Shown: in pieces, positions 51,740-60,956 of the stretch
Numbering within the stretch: position 1 is the first letter of the stretch
Layout of the letters: every line of letters starts with the position of its first letter
Source of the DNA: CAYXPR01 sp964467255
GTDB taxonomy: Bacteria > Pseudomonadota > Alphaproteobacteria > Rickettsiales > RGZB01
Length of the DNA: 64,000 bases
NCBI GenBank assembly: GCA_964467255.1
Contig: CAYXPR010000011.1
Span: 23,830-87,829 of the forward strand
Reading direction: 5' to 3'
The notes under the pieces: model-generated
Told to the model about the DNA's origin: nothing
Databases searched by the model: none
Seen by the model: only the letters and a program-made list of their open reading frames with translations
Translations under genes and position numbers: made by a program

Positions 51740-51755
51740 TTCTAACCAGTCAGAA
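51740..51755. repeat. Palindromic repeat, imperfect copy D
   Basis: TTCTAAC-CA-GTCAGAA has one mismatch in the right arm. It lies between the RNA element copy 2 hairpin and the ATG at 51725. Confidence 0.55.
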
Positions 51756-51785
51756 AAACGGCTACCAAACAAAGTCTGGTAGCCG
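51754..51785 (-). terminator. Terminator-like hairpin at the end of RNA element copy 2
   Basis: On the minus strand, CGGCTACCA pairs with TGGTAGCCG (9 bp; arms 51759-51767 and 51777-51785), followed by TTTTT. It is 29 bases before the start at 51725. Confidence 0.68.
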
Positions 51786-51984
51786 GGAGTTAAGAAGTCG
51801 TGATTAGACGACCGCGGCAATCTTTGGCCGCGAGGCTTGGACATAATTGCCGCCTCCCGGCCATAAGCTGGGAAAGCGGCATCAAATGACGGTCGATGCC
51901 AACCGCTAATCACGGGATTCTTAAGCCCCGGAACTGTTACGTTCAGGGGTTAGGATATGGGGAATTGCCTCTGTGGGCAAGGTC
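51759..51984 (-). ncRNA. Duplicated structured element, copy 2 (candidate cis-regulatory RNA)
   Basis: This is the same element as 47041-47265; positions 51795-51913 are identical to its 119-base core. The flanks differ by small indels, yet the hairpin arms are kept. As in copy 1, a gene for a small envelope protein follows on the minus strand and a divergent plus-strand gene starts about 110-120 bases on the other side. Confidence 0.6.
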
Positions 51985-52100
51985 AAAAGCTTTGGTAAAT
52001 TAGGGGCTTGGGTTGTATGCTGCTTTTCAAGCTGTAAAAGGGAGATTTGATGGGGTAAAAAGTAACAATATAATTAGTCCAATTATCAGAGATAGTCCAA

Positions 52101-53363
52101 GTGCAGAAGAATCACAGAAACAAGGAGATTCCCGAGAAAGAAGTAAATAAGTTTCTTTCTGAAATGGAGAAATATTTTTCTCTAAATGAAGCAGGAAAAG
52201 CCTCTTTAGAAGGACCTTTTGCCTTTACGGCAGAATCTATTCTTAGCAGCTTCTTGCCTCCAAATAAGGATATACCCCATTTAGAATATAGAAGAATGAT
52301 CTTTTCTGCCTTGTGTCGCGTTATAGAAAACAGAAAACCTCTGAATGTTAGCAACCTTCGCCTAACTCTAAAAGAAATAGAAAAGAAGCATTTCTCTCAA
52401 CCCACTAAGAAGTATTTTTATATATCAATGATTTCATTAGAGGGGCACTCAATCAACAAGCCTTTTCCGATAAAACGTCGACTTGAAGATGTAAATATCA
52501 AGATTTCCCGTTCCCTTCAAAAAAATCACCGGCGATACTGGAGTAATACTTTAAGCAGCTGTATTGATTTATCCGAGAAACAAAAAAAGTTCTATAATGG
52601 ATACTGCTATTTTGTGGCCTCCTGTCCTGCTAAAACAAGAATTCAAGCACATCAAAAGATTTCTGAGCAAAGTGATCTATTACTGGGCATTTGGAATCTC
52701 CGTAGCAATCACACGCAGTTTTCAAGAATTTCCTCTATCACCGGATCGGCCAAGAAGCTTCCTATTAACAAACTTGCCTTACACCCACTTTCTTGTGTGC
52801 TGGGAGAAAATGAAGATGAAAATGAGGGATTTTGGTTCAACAATCAGCTGACTGTTCAAGTAAAGCCAAAACCTATGAATAGCGAAGAATATAAGGAACT
52901 TCTAAAATGGGAGAAAGTATTTAGGAAAAAAATTGGCAAGAATTCTTTTGGTAATTTTATTGGAGATTTAATAATAAATTACATGCGCGCAGCTTCTGTA
53001 AATGATTTGGAAGCAAGCTTTCTGGCTTTGTGGACATTGCTTGAGAAAATTACAGGCAGTTTTCAGCATTTTGATATAATTAAAAAACTTATCTCTCTGA
53101 TGCCAGAATCGGAATTAGAATTGCATCATTTAAAAAATAGAAGAAATAATATAGTACACGATTTCCAGACCTATAGCGATAGCGAGACTATAGTCTTCCA
53201 GTTGAATCAATATATAACAAGAATATTAATCTTTATGGTTCTAAACGCACATAGGTTTGAAACGAAACAAAAGTGGATTCAATTTTTAGAACTTCCAAGA
53301 GATAAACAAACACTAGAAGCCAACAAAGAGCTCATTAACTTTAAGCTGAAATTGATAAACTAA
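52101..53363 (+). CDS. Protein with C-terminal HEPN-like RX4H motif, function unknown
   Basis: The 420-residue protein is AT-rich. Near its C-terminus, ASFLALWTLLEKITGSFQHF is followed by HHLKNRRNNIVHDF, with the RX4H pattern (R-NNIV-H) of HEPN RNase domains. The rest is not recognised. The start is GTG at 52101; an ATG at 52164 is an alternative. It is divergent from RNA element copy 2. It could be an RNase effector with the 29394 protein as a distant relative. Confidence 0.58.
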   Translation: MQKNHRNKEIPEKEVNKFLSEMEKYFSLNEAGKASLEGPFAFTAESILSSFLPPNKDIPHLEYRRMIFSALCRVIENRKPLNVSNLRLTLKEIEKKHFSQPTKKYFYISMISLEGHSINKPFPIKRRLEDVNIKISRSLQKNHRRYWSNTLSSCIDLSEKQKKFYNGYCYFVASCPAKTRIQAHQKISEQSDLLLGIWNLRSNHTQFSRISSITGSAKKLPINKLALHPLSCVLGENEDENEGFWFNNQLTVQVKPKPMNSEEYKELLKWEKVFRKKIGKNSFGNFIGDLIINYMRAASVNDLEASFLALWTLLEKITGSFQHFDIIKKLISLMPESELELHHLKNRRNNIVHDFQTYSDSETIVFQLNQYITRILIFMVLNAHRFETKQKWIQFLELPRDKQTLEANKELINFKLKLIN

Positions 53364-53416
53364 ATTAACTTATTTTCTCAGAAGGCGGCTGACAATTGGT
53401 TTTTGAGATGCGGTGT

Positions 53417-54022
53417 TCATAAGTTTTTCTTCCCATTTACTAAGGCTAATTGAGCTTTCATTATACGCTGTATATCTGGCACATCTGGAATTACCATTTC
53501 ATATTCTCTTGATTTGGCCTGGTTGTAGCAAAGCCGCGCCTTTATCTTCCCAAGGTTCAGGCTTTCACTTGGGGCATCATGCATTAATATTTCTGCCTTA
53601 ATTAGCATTTTACTTTCTGGAACGATAGCTAATGCCCTATAGGAAGACGCGGAATAGTTTTGGATATTGCGCCCCTGTTCTGACCAGACGAATTTGGGCT
53701 CCTTTGATTCGTTGTCAATGTTCTTGGAAGTATAGAAACTAACTTTCCACCCCTGAGTTATTGAAGCTAATTTTGGAAATATGTCTTCAATAATTAAATC
53801 AACATTTGCACGGTTATAAATCACAAATGTGGCTTTCATAACGTAACGAGAAATATCTATAGACTGAAATACTATAGAAACACTTTCGCGGTCATGTTTG
53901 TCTGCCGTGAACCCTAGATTCTTTTTGGCCAATCTATAAGCGATGACGGCGGTACTGGCAGTTACTATCGCCGCAGAAGCTGCAATAGAACCTATTAGCC
54001 CTTGTAAGATTGTACAATCCAT
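53417..54022 (-). CDS. Membrane-anchored protein with beta-rich domain, unknown
   Basis: The 201-residue protein has one N-terminal membrane span (LIGSIAASAAIVTASTAVIA, about residues 9-28) and a cytoplasmic or periplasmic beta-rich domain (SVSIVFQSIDISRYVMKATF, then VIYNRANVDLIIEDIFP). No family is recognised. It is divergent from the large helicase gene with 220 bases between the starts, and its end converges with the HEPN-like gene. AT-rich composition fits the island. Confidence 0.6.
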   Translation of the reverse strand: MDCTILQGLIGSIAASAAIVTASTAVIAYRLAKKNLGFTADKHDRESVSIVFQSIDISRYVMKATFVIYNRANVDLIIEDIFPKLASITQGWKVSFYTSKNIDNESKEPKFVWSEQGRNIQNYSASSYRALAIVPESKMLIKAEILMHDAPSESLNLGKIKARLCYNQAKSREYEMVIPDVPDIQRIMKAQLALVNGKKNL

Positions 54023-54242
54023 AAAACCTACAATATGTAAGCATTAAACTAATGGAATAATTAAGAATGCTCAACTTAATGTCAGATATAATTATAAGTA
54101 GAGCTGTTCCAATTTGGTATTTCTTGCCGCCAGAAACTAAGTATCTGATTTTTCAAGCATATATCTGTGGCGTACTCAACAGTTGATTAGCTTCAGGCAC
54201 TTAGTATTATCAACGGTTTCATTTGTGCTTGGGGGAAGTCCA

Positions 54243-57200
54243 ATGGGCTTGGAGCAGGAAAGACTATTGTCTTTAATCGAATTTGCCACTGAATCTGCAA
54301 AATTAAGGGGTAATCCTATTTGCGATGTAGCTCGTCATGAATTCGGTGAATATGAGCATACACTCCAAGGACTGCCGGGAATTCACTTTAATAAAGGAGG
54401 TGAAGAAGACGAAGTTTGGTTGACGGTTGAGCGATTAAAAGAAGCCACCCCTCCTACCCCTAAGAATCCTTTATTGGAATTATGGATTAATCTTTCAAAT
54501 AATCCGGCGATAGAACCTACATTAAAGGGGAGTATCGAGTTTTCTAAATTAATAGAGTCTGGCCTAGTACAACAAAGCCCTGCTGAAGTAAAAGAACTAG
54601 TTTTATTGGCGGAATTCTCAGAGGCCGCAGAGCTAAATTCTCTTCTCAAAGCATACATCAAAACGCAGTGGCATCCTTGGTCTAACGAAGAAAAAAGGCG
54701 TCGCCGTACTATTCAGATTTACGGAAAGCTATTTACATTAAAGCAGCAGTTAGAAGGTTCTATTACAGACGCACAAGTGGAAATTGCTTGGGGTGTAGGG
54801 ATGGCCATTTGGAATATGGGTGGCATCAAGGTTTCTTACCCATTGATGAGTAAGTTAGTAGATATATCTATCAATGACAAATCAATGGCTATTGAGATTA
54901 GACCTAGAGATATAGAGGCCAGGCTGGAATTAGATATCTACGCCTCCGTTAATAACCTTGGCACTTCGGAGCTTGAGAAAATATACAAGAAGTTACTGGC
55001 AAAGAGTACGCAAACATTTTCTCCGTTTGATAGGTCAACTTACGACCCCGTTTTACAGTCAGCGGTTGCTTGCTTAGACCCTAAAGGTATTTATTGGCCA
55101 GGCGAAACGAAAGCAGACGATCGCAGTCTCCCAACTGCATCAGAAGAACTAAAGGTAACAGATACATGGGTTTTATTGGCTCGCCCTCGTAGCAAAAGTC
55201 TTTTCATTCAAGATTTAGAACGATTCAAAGATATCTTAGAAGACGAAAAGAATGTTTCTATACCACAAGCAATATTGGCCGTTCTTAAAGAGCCTCTTAA
55301 AAAGAACAAAGATATAGCACTGCCGAGCTTCCGTGGACTTTCAATGGTACAGGGTTATGGTAACGAGTCGAAAGGTAAAAGCGAGAAATCTGCAGACCTG
55401 TATTTTCCTATGCCATTCAATGATGAGCAGGTTAGAATTATACAGCTTCTTGAGCAACATGATGGTGTTGTTGTACAGGGCCCCCCCGGTACGGGAAAAA
55501 CACACACTATTGCCAATATAATTGCCCACTATTTTGCGAATGGTAAGCGAGTTCTAGTAACCTCTATGAAAGAACCTGCCTTAGCTGTTCTACGCGATAA
55601 ACTTCCGGAAGAAATTCGTCCTCTTGCAATTAGCTTACTATCAAGTGAGCGTGAGGGAATGAAACAGTTTGAGCATGCCATTACTCGCATCGCCTCCGAG
55701 ATACAATCTATTGATAAGACTGTTTACAAAAAAGACATAACTCTTCTTGAGCAGAATGTTGATGGACTGCATGCAACATTAGCTCGCGTTGATAGAAATA
55801 TATTGGAATGGGCTAAGAAAAACATAGACCCAATAATTATTGATAAAGATTCAATTACGCCTACCGACGCAGCTGAAGAAGTTGTTAAAGGGGCGGGTCA
55901 ATACGAATGGTTAGAAGATAAGTTATTACCAGATAATACTGCTCTATTTAATAACAAGGATATTGCCCGACTAAGAGAGGCGCGGCGCGAAGTAGCTAAG
56001 GATATGCATTATTTGGGAGTATCCTTGCCTGAAATATCTGCGTTTCTCGATTCACATGAACTAATGCGAATACACCAAGACCTCTCTCGCCACGCGGAAC
56101 TAGAGGCAGAGATTGATTCCGGAGATTTGCCGCCCTTGTCTTCTTCTAAGAAAGAAGTGGTAGAGAAGGCGCACCAATTATTGGATAAAATTAAGGCATT
56201 TTCTGATTTGAATCAGGAAATAAGCAACGGGGGCAAATGGTGTATCAATGCCCGTAAGCTTCTAAAACAACCTAAAACTGATATAGTATCTATTATAGAA
56301 ATCTTTGATGCTCTTGGAAAAGAACTTACAGATACTGTTTCAGAACGAACAAATTTTCTAGCTAAACCTGTCAGTGCTCCTAAAGATATAGAGTTAGATA
56401 TCGAACTAACCCAGGCTATCGCCAATAAAGTAAATGGAAAGTCACCTTTTGGTTTAGGTGGTTTAATTGGTAAGGCTGAGGCAAAGAAGAAACTGGAGGA
56501 AATACGCATTCTTAATAGCCAGCCTTCTAGCCAGGAAGATTGGAAGCATGTTCAAGCTTACGTTATTCTTCAAAAAAGTTTCCGTGATTTATTAACTCGC
56601 TGGAATGGTGTAGCGTCCGAATTACAAGTGGAAGCTTTTATTGAGATTGACCCCGCTCACGCAATGGAGGCTGCTCAGTTTTATTCCTTACACCTAAAAC
56701 TTCGAGAACATATAAAACTTGAGCAAGATATTATTAAGCAAGCTAAGCAGTTAATGCCTACTTGGAAGAAAGCTTCTGAGATTGAGAAAAATCCTAAGCA
56801 CGTTAAAGAATTACAAGATTTTCTTGATAGTCATACGTTGCGCCATCGTTTAGCAAGTGCTTGGACCAGCAAGGAGCAGCTTCAGAAGATTCTTTCTCCG
56901 TACAAAAGCACCATTACAGACGAATTTAAGAAATTTTTAGCATCTACTCTAGGCAATCCAACTGTACATGACGCAGAGATGCAAGCTAAATGGTCATCTC
57001 TCATGGATGAACTTAAACGTGTAAGCAGCTTAAGAAGCAGCTTTACCGATATTCAAGAGATTTGTGGTCGTATAGAAAAGTCAGGTGCGAAAAAGTGGGC
57101 AGAAAAACTTATGTCGGTTACCGCAAACGAGACCATCGACCCTCTTTTACCGGATAACTGGCAGTCTGCATGGCGTTTAAAACGGCTAGCTGACTACTTA

Positions 57201-58829
57201 GAGGCAGCAGATGCCACAGAACATCTGAAGAAATTAAGCCATGAGCGCACTAAGACAGAGAAGCAGCTAGCAAATACATACAAAGAAGCCATTTCTAAGC
57301 GTACTTGGTTAAAATTGGCTGAGAACGCAACGCCAGAAATTCGTGCAGCTTTAGAAGCATTCCGCACCGCTGTATCAAAAATAGGGCGCGGTACCGGTAA
57401 ACGCGCTGTTATACACAGGCAGAATGCTCGTAATGCCTCTGATAGAGCGAATCAGGCTATCCCATGCTGGATTATGCCGCATTGGAGAGTATCAGAATCG
57501 TTGCCTGCTAATTTTGGTTGTTTTGATTTAGTAATCATTGATGAAGCATCTCAATCTGACTTTGCTGCTCTACCTGCCTTACTGCGTGCCAATAAAGTTC
57601 TTATTGTGGGAGATGAAAAACAAGTTTCTCCTGATGGTGCATTTATGGAAGTAGATAAGATTAAGAACTTAATGACCAGATACTTAAAGAATCAGGTGGA
57701 TATATACCGGGCGCAGATGGATCCGGGTCAGTCTATCTATGATTTGTTCAAAGTTGTATTTGCACAATCTGGAGTAATGCTTAAAGAGCATTTTAGATGT
57801 GTAGGCCCCATCATTGAATACTCGAAGCGGGAATTCTATAATCACGAAATTAAGCCTGTAAGATTACCTAAGGCTTCCGAGAGGCTTGACCCACCCCTTG
57901 TAGATGTTCTGGTTGAGGATGGGTTCCGCAAAGGTGACATCAATCTGCCTGAAGCACGTTTTATTGTAGATGAGATTAAGAAAATCTGCTCGGATGAAAA
58001 GATGCAACGTCGGACTATAGGTGTTGTTTCGCTTCTGGCAGATAAGCAGTCATTAAAGATATGGGAAATGCTAGAAGATGAGTTGGGCCCTGAAGAAATT
58101 CAGCGCCATGAAATTGCCTGCGGCGATGCGCGTACATTCCAAGGAAAAGAACGCGATATCATGTTCCTTTCCATGATAGTTTCTGCAGGCGACGCACATG
58201 CCCAGAACAGAGACTCAAATGCGCAACGTTTAAATGTTGCGGCCTCTCGTGCACGCGACCGCATGTATTTAGTAAGAAGTATTGAGCTCGACCAATTAAG
58301 CCCAAATGATAAGTTAAGGCGTAATCTTATTTCACATTTTGCTGTGCCGTATGCTCAAAATGAACAGCGAGTAGAAAATCTTCGCTCACTCTGTGAATCG
58401 GACTTTGAGAGAGAAATCTATGATTTGTTAACGGAGAGGGGTTATAGGGTTATTCCGCAAGTGCGAGTCGGTGAATATCGTATTGATATGGTCGTTGAAG
58501 GTCATAATGATACACGTTTGGCAATTGAGTGCGATGGTGACCAATATCACGGTATCGAGCAGTGGGAAAATGATATGAATCGCCAGCGCATTTTGGAGCG
58601 TGTCGGTTGGCAGTTCTGGCGCTCTTTTGCTTCTAATTTCGTTAAAAACCGTAAAGAAGTAATAGACGATTTAATTAACGCACTGAATGAACGAGGTATT
58701 GAGCCTATAGGAAAGGATGATGCTCCTCGTAGTATCCACACAGAACAGCGACGAGTGATTGCCCTTCCTCCAATTAGCAAGGATAAGGTTATAGAAGAAG
58801 TTCTAGAGGTTAAGGAAGTTGTGGGCTAG
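54243..58829 (+). CDS. Large SF1 helicase (DNA2/NAM7-like) with C-terminal REase_MTES_1575 nuclease domain
   Basis: The 1,528-residue protein has Walker A VVQGPPGTGKTHTIANIIA (near 410), a long coiled-coil insertion (about 500-980) and Walker B DLVIIDEASQSDFAAL (near 1,098). Helicase motifs LIVGDEKQVSPDG and LKEHFRCVGPIIE, then RTFQGKERDIMFLS and LNVAASRARDRMYLV follow. A nuclease domain comes last: ERGYRVIPQVRVGEYRIDMV and LAIECDGDQYHG (about 1,396-1,430). Such fused proteins occur in phage defence. GGGGGAAG four bases before the ATG sets the start. It is a single gene with no methylase beside it. Confidence 0.85.
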   Translation: MGLEQERLLSLIEFATESAKLRGNPICDVARHEFGEYEHTLQGLPGIHFNKGGEEDEVWLTVERLKEATPPTPKNPLLELWINLSNNPAIEPTLKGSIEFSKLIESGLVQQSPAEVKELVLLAEFSEAAELNSLLKAYIKTQWHPWSNEEKRRRRTIQIYGKLFTLKQQLEGSITDAQVEIAWGVGMAIWNMGGIKVSYPLMSKLVDISINDKSMAIEIRPRDIEARLELDIYASVNNLGTSELEKIYKKLLAKSTQTFSPFDRSTYDPVLQSAVACLDPKGIYWPGETKADDRSLPTASEELKVTDTWVLLARPRSKSLFIQDLERFKDILEDEKNVSIPQAILAVLKEPLKKNKDIALPSFRGLSMVQGYGNESKGKSEKSADLYFPMPFNDEQVRIIQLLEQHDGVVVQGPPGTGKTHTIANIIAHYFANGKRVLVTSMKEPALAVLRDKLPEEIRPLAISLLSSEREGMKQFEHAITRIASEIQSIDKTVYKKDITLLEQNVDGLHATLARVDRNILEWAKKNIDPIIIDKDSITPTDAAEEVVKGAGQYEWLEDKLLPDNTALFNNKDIARLREARREVAKDMHYLGVSLPEISAFLDSHELMRIHQDLSRHAELEAEIDSGDLPPLSSSKKEVVEKAHQLLDKIKAFSDLNQEISNGGKWCINARKLLKQPKTDIVSIIEIFDALGKELTDTVSERTNFLAKPVSAPKDIELDIELTQAIANKVNGKSPFGLGGLIGKAEAKKKLEEIRILNSQPSSQEDWKHVQAYVILQKSFRDLLTRWNGVASELQVEAFIEIDPAHAMEAAQFYSLHLKLREHIKLEQDIIKQAKQLMPTWKKASEIEKNPKHVKELQDFLDSHTLRHRLASAWTSKEQLQKILSPYKSTITDEFKKFLASTLGNPTVHDAEMQAKWSSLMDELKRVSSLRSSFTDIQEICGRIEKSGAKKWAEKLMSVTANETIDPLLPDNWQSAWRLKRLADYLEAADATEHLKKLSHERTKTEKQLANTYKEAISKRTWLKLAENATPEIRAALEAFRTAVSKIGRGTGKRAVIHRQNARNASDRANQAIPCWIMPHWRVSESLPANFGCFDLVIIDEASQSDFAALPALLRANKVLIVGDEKQVSPDGAFMEVDKIKNLMTRYLKNQVDIYRAQMDPGQSIYDLFKVVFAQSGVMLKEHFRCVGPIIEYSKREFYNHEIKPVRLPKASERLDPPLVDVLVEDGFRKGDINLPEARFIVDEIKKICSDEKMQRRTIGVVSLLADKQSLKIWEMLEDELGPEEIQRHEIACGDARTFQGKERDIMFLSMIVSAGDAHAQNRDSNAQRLNVAASRARDRMYLVRSIELDQLSPNDKLRRNLISHFAVPYAQNEQRVENLRSLCESDFEREIYDLLTERGYRVIPQVRVGEYRIDMVVEGHNDTRLAIECDGDQYHGIEQWENDMNRQRILERVGWQFWRSFASNFVKNRKEVIDDLINALNERGIEPIGKDDAPRSIHTEQRRVIALPPISKDKVIEEVLEVKEVVG

Positions 58830-58898
58830 TGCTCCCTTGGCAAGCTGATATGGGGGCATAATTGGGGGCATGTCAGTTACCCACATCAGCAATGCTTC

Positions 58899-60098
58899 TT
58901 ATAAGACAGCAGGTTGTGAGTTAAATTCGTGTCCTAGTCTCAAATAATCTCCCCACCACTGCATCATTTGTCGCCTAGCATCTAAGTACTGTGCTTTATT
59001 GTAAGTACCACGTATTTTGTTTTCTTCCATATGTGAAAGTTGCATTTCAACGTGATCGCCGTTAAAGCCACGTTCATTAAGAATAGTTGAAGCCGTGTGG
59101 CGAAAACCATGAGGAACAGATTTTCCTTGGCTTAACTTTTTGACCGCTTTAATGAGACCTACATCAGAAATAGGCTTTATAGGTGGTTGGCCGGGGAATA
59201 AGAATTCTCGGTTTCCGGAAATCTGCTTTATGGCTCTTATTACTTCTAGGGCTTGAGAGGAGAGAGGCACAAGATGGTCGCGTCCCCTTTTCATACGTTC
59301 TGCTGGAATGTGCCATATAGCCTTTTCTTCATCTATTTCCCCCCATCGTGCTCCGCGTAGTTCACCTGGGCGCACAAAGGTAAGAACCAACAATTCGACG
59401 GCTAATTTGGTAAGGCTATGAGGAGAGGCTTTGAGGTTTTCAATGAATGTAGGCAACTCCTTCTCTGACAAGTGTGGGCGATTCTTAACCTTATAACTTT
59501 TTATTAGCTTAGAGCGGCCAAGCGCAGGATTATTATCGCAAAGGTCTTTTGCAATAGCGTAATCAAAGATATTGGTGCAGTACTGGTTAACCCGCTTGGC
59601 CACCTCCAGAGCGCCGCGTCCCTCCATTCGCTTTAGAACCTCAAGTATATCCCTTACACTTACATCCTTAACAGGCTTGCGGCCAATATAAGGGAAAACA
59701 TCCTTCTCTAATCGGTTAAGGATATTGGTTGCATATTTGTCGGCCCATTGCTGTTTGGAATACCACTCTCGTGCCATAGCCTCAAAGTTGTTCTTATGCG
59801 TCTCTATTACTTCTTGGCGCTTACTTTTCTTATTTTGATTGGGGTCTAAACCCTCTCTAATCATCTTCCTGGCTTGGTCACGCAATTGGCGTGCTTCTGC
59901 AGAGCCAATTTCTCCGACCCTGCCAATAGTGTATACGTTGTATTTATTATTATGCCGATACGGGTATTGCCAAACCTTCGTGCCTGTAGGGCGTATCAAA
60001 AGGTAAAGTCCGCCTTCATCATAAAGCTTATAAGCCTTATCCTTGGGCTTAGCGTTGCGAATCTCTGTTTCAGTAAGTTTACGATTTAACTTAGGCAT
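58899..60098 (-). CDS. P4-type tyrosine integrase (DUF4102) of the island
   Basis: The 399-residue integrase has an N-terminal arm-binding domain (KLTETEIRNAKPKDKAYKLY, then GGLYLLIRPTGTKVW) and a catalytic domain with Arg in FVRPGELRGARW (about 241-252), HGFRHTAST (HxxR) and a final LSHMEENKIRGTYNKA (Tyr in GTYNKA). It lies 163 bases from the tRNA-fMet 3' end and is transcribed away from it, as in P4-like islands. It should catalyse integration into and excision from the fMet tRNA. Confidence 0.92.
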   Translation of the reverse strand: MPKLNRKLTETEIRNAKPKDKAYKLYDEGGLYLLIRPTGTKVWQYPYRHNNKYNVYTIGRVGEIGSAEARQLRDQARKMIREGLDPNQNKKSKRQEVIETHKNNFEAMAREWYSKQQWADKYATNILNRLEKDVFPYIGRKPVKDVSVRDILEVLKRMEGRGALEVAKRVNQYCTNIFDYAIAKDLCDNNPALGRSKLIKSYKVKNRPHLSEKELPTFIENLKASPHSLTKLAVELLVLTFVRPGELRGARWGEIDEEKAIWHIPAERMKRGRDHLVPLSSQALEVIRAIKQISGNREFLFPGQPPIKPISDVGLIKAVKKLSQGKSVPHGFRHTASTILNERGFNGDHVEMQLSHMEENKIRGTYNKAQYLDARRQMMQWWGDYLRLGHEFNSQPAVL

Positions 60099-60123
60099 AA
60101 TAAATGCTTCCTAGGTATAGCGC

Positions 60124-60166
60124 CTGTACCCTAATTCTATACCCTAAAAAATTTAGGCTGTACCTA
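60124..60166. promoter_or_regulatory. Candidate integrase arm-type sites, right end
   Basis: CTGTACCCTA (60124-60133), CTATACCCTA (60137-60146) and CTGTACCTA (60158-60166) lie between the integrase start and the tRNA. The same motif occurs twice just inside the left att repeat (29367-29386). Confidence 0.5.
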
Positions 60167-60260
60167 GAATACAATAAACTACATCGGACATCAAATCCTG
60201 ATGTAATGGGCTATGGAAGCCAATTTTATGGACTTTATCGGATTTTATTGGATGGGAAGT

Positions 60261-60338
<78 letters not shown>

Positions 60339-60340
60339 AC

Positions 60341-60369
60341 AAGAAAAAAAGGGGATGTTGAAAATCCCC
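60341..60369 (-). terminator. Minus-strand terminator hairpin next to tRNA-fMet 5' end
   Basis: On the minus strand, GGGGAT (60369-60364) pairs with ATCCCC (60356-60351) and is followed by TTTTTTTCTT. It ends 3 bases before the tRNA 5' end. No minus-strand gene lies upstream for it to stop. Confidence 0.6.
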
Positions 60370-60496
60370 AAGCAATCAGGCCCGTGTCTATATCACGCTT
60401 GGGAGAATAAGCAAATCTTTTATTGCGGTCTGGAGAAGCAGGGAGGCGGGTAATTGCCCTAGGGATTTTCCAGTATTTATTGTATTAGAGGCTGGT

Positions 60497-60892
60497 ATGA
60501 CGAAATCAGATTTATTCAATGCGGACTTAGAGCATCCCCCCTTGGGGCAGGTGGTGGGGCGCGGCCTTATGACACACTGCCCCAAATGTGGTAAGGGGCG
60601 GCTGCTGAAGGGGTATCTCAAACAAGTAGGCAGCTGTGGTGCGTGTAGTGAAGAATTTGGCCACATTAAGGCAGACGACGGCCCAGCGTGGCTTACGATT
60701 ATTGTGGTGGGACACATTCTGGCTCCGGTGATGCTGTGGGTGGTGCCAAATAGCACGTGGCCAGATTGGGTGTCTATTGTGGTCTGGCCTTCTGTTGCCC
60801 TTGTGATGTCGCTTCTGATGCTGCCAAGCATGAAGGGATTGTTTATTGCGTTGATATGGAAGTCTCGCAGCTCAAGAAAAAATCATTCGTAA
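60497..60892 (+). CDS. DUF983 family membrane protein
   Basis: The 131-residue protein has the DUF983 zinc-like start HCPKCGKGRLLKGYLKQVGS (about residues 27-46) with a second pair CGACSEEFGH, followed by ADDGPAWLTIIVVGHILAP and two membrane spans. The family is common in alphaproteobacteria; the exact role is not known. It converges with the HU gene at a shared terminator (60901-60935). It marks the host side of the right island end. Confidence 0.87.
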   Translation: MTKSDLFNADLEHPPLGQVVGRGLMTHCPKCGKGRLLKGYLKQVGSCGACSEEFGHIKADDGPAWLTIIVVGHILAPVMLWVVPNSTWPDWVSIVVWPSVALVMSLLMLPSMKGLFIALIWKSRSSRKNHS

Positions 60893-60900
60893 ATGTAATA

Positions 60901-60935
60901 AAAAAAGAGGCGTTCTGTTTCCAGAACGCCTCTTT
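60901..60935. terminator. Bidirectional terminator between DUF983 and HU genes
   Basis: AGAGGCGTTCTG (60906-60917) pairs with CAGAACGCCTCT (60922-60933), a 12-bp stem with loop TTTC. A-run before and T-run after make it work on both strands, best for HU on the minus strand. Confidence 0.85.
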
Positions 60936-60956
60936 AGAGTAAACGCAGCTAAAAAA

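Noticed and set aside
51722..51913. A 63-codon minus frame across RNA element copy 2 that also exists in copy 1.
   Set aside because: The frame differs at its end between copies (indels in the outer hairpin), has no ribosome site, and overlaps strong hairpins. The identity extends beyond the frame, so an RNA or repeat explains it better, though translation is not excluded.
60388..60831. A 147-codon minus frame opposite DUF983.
   Set aside because: It is the antisense shadow of a clear DUF983 gene and has no domain pattern.
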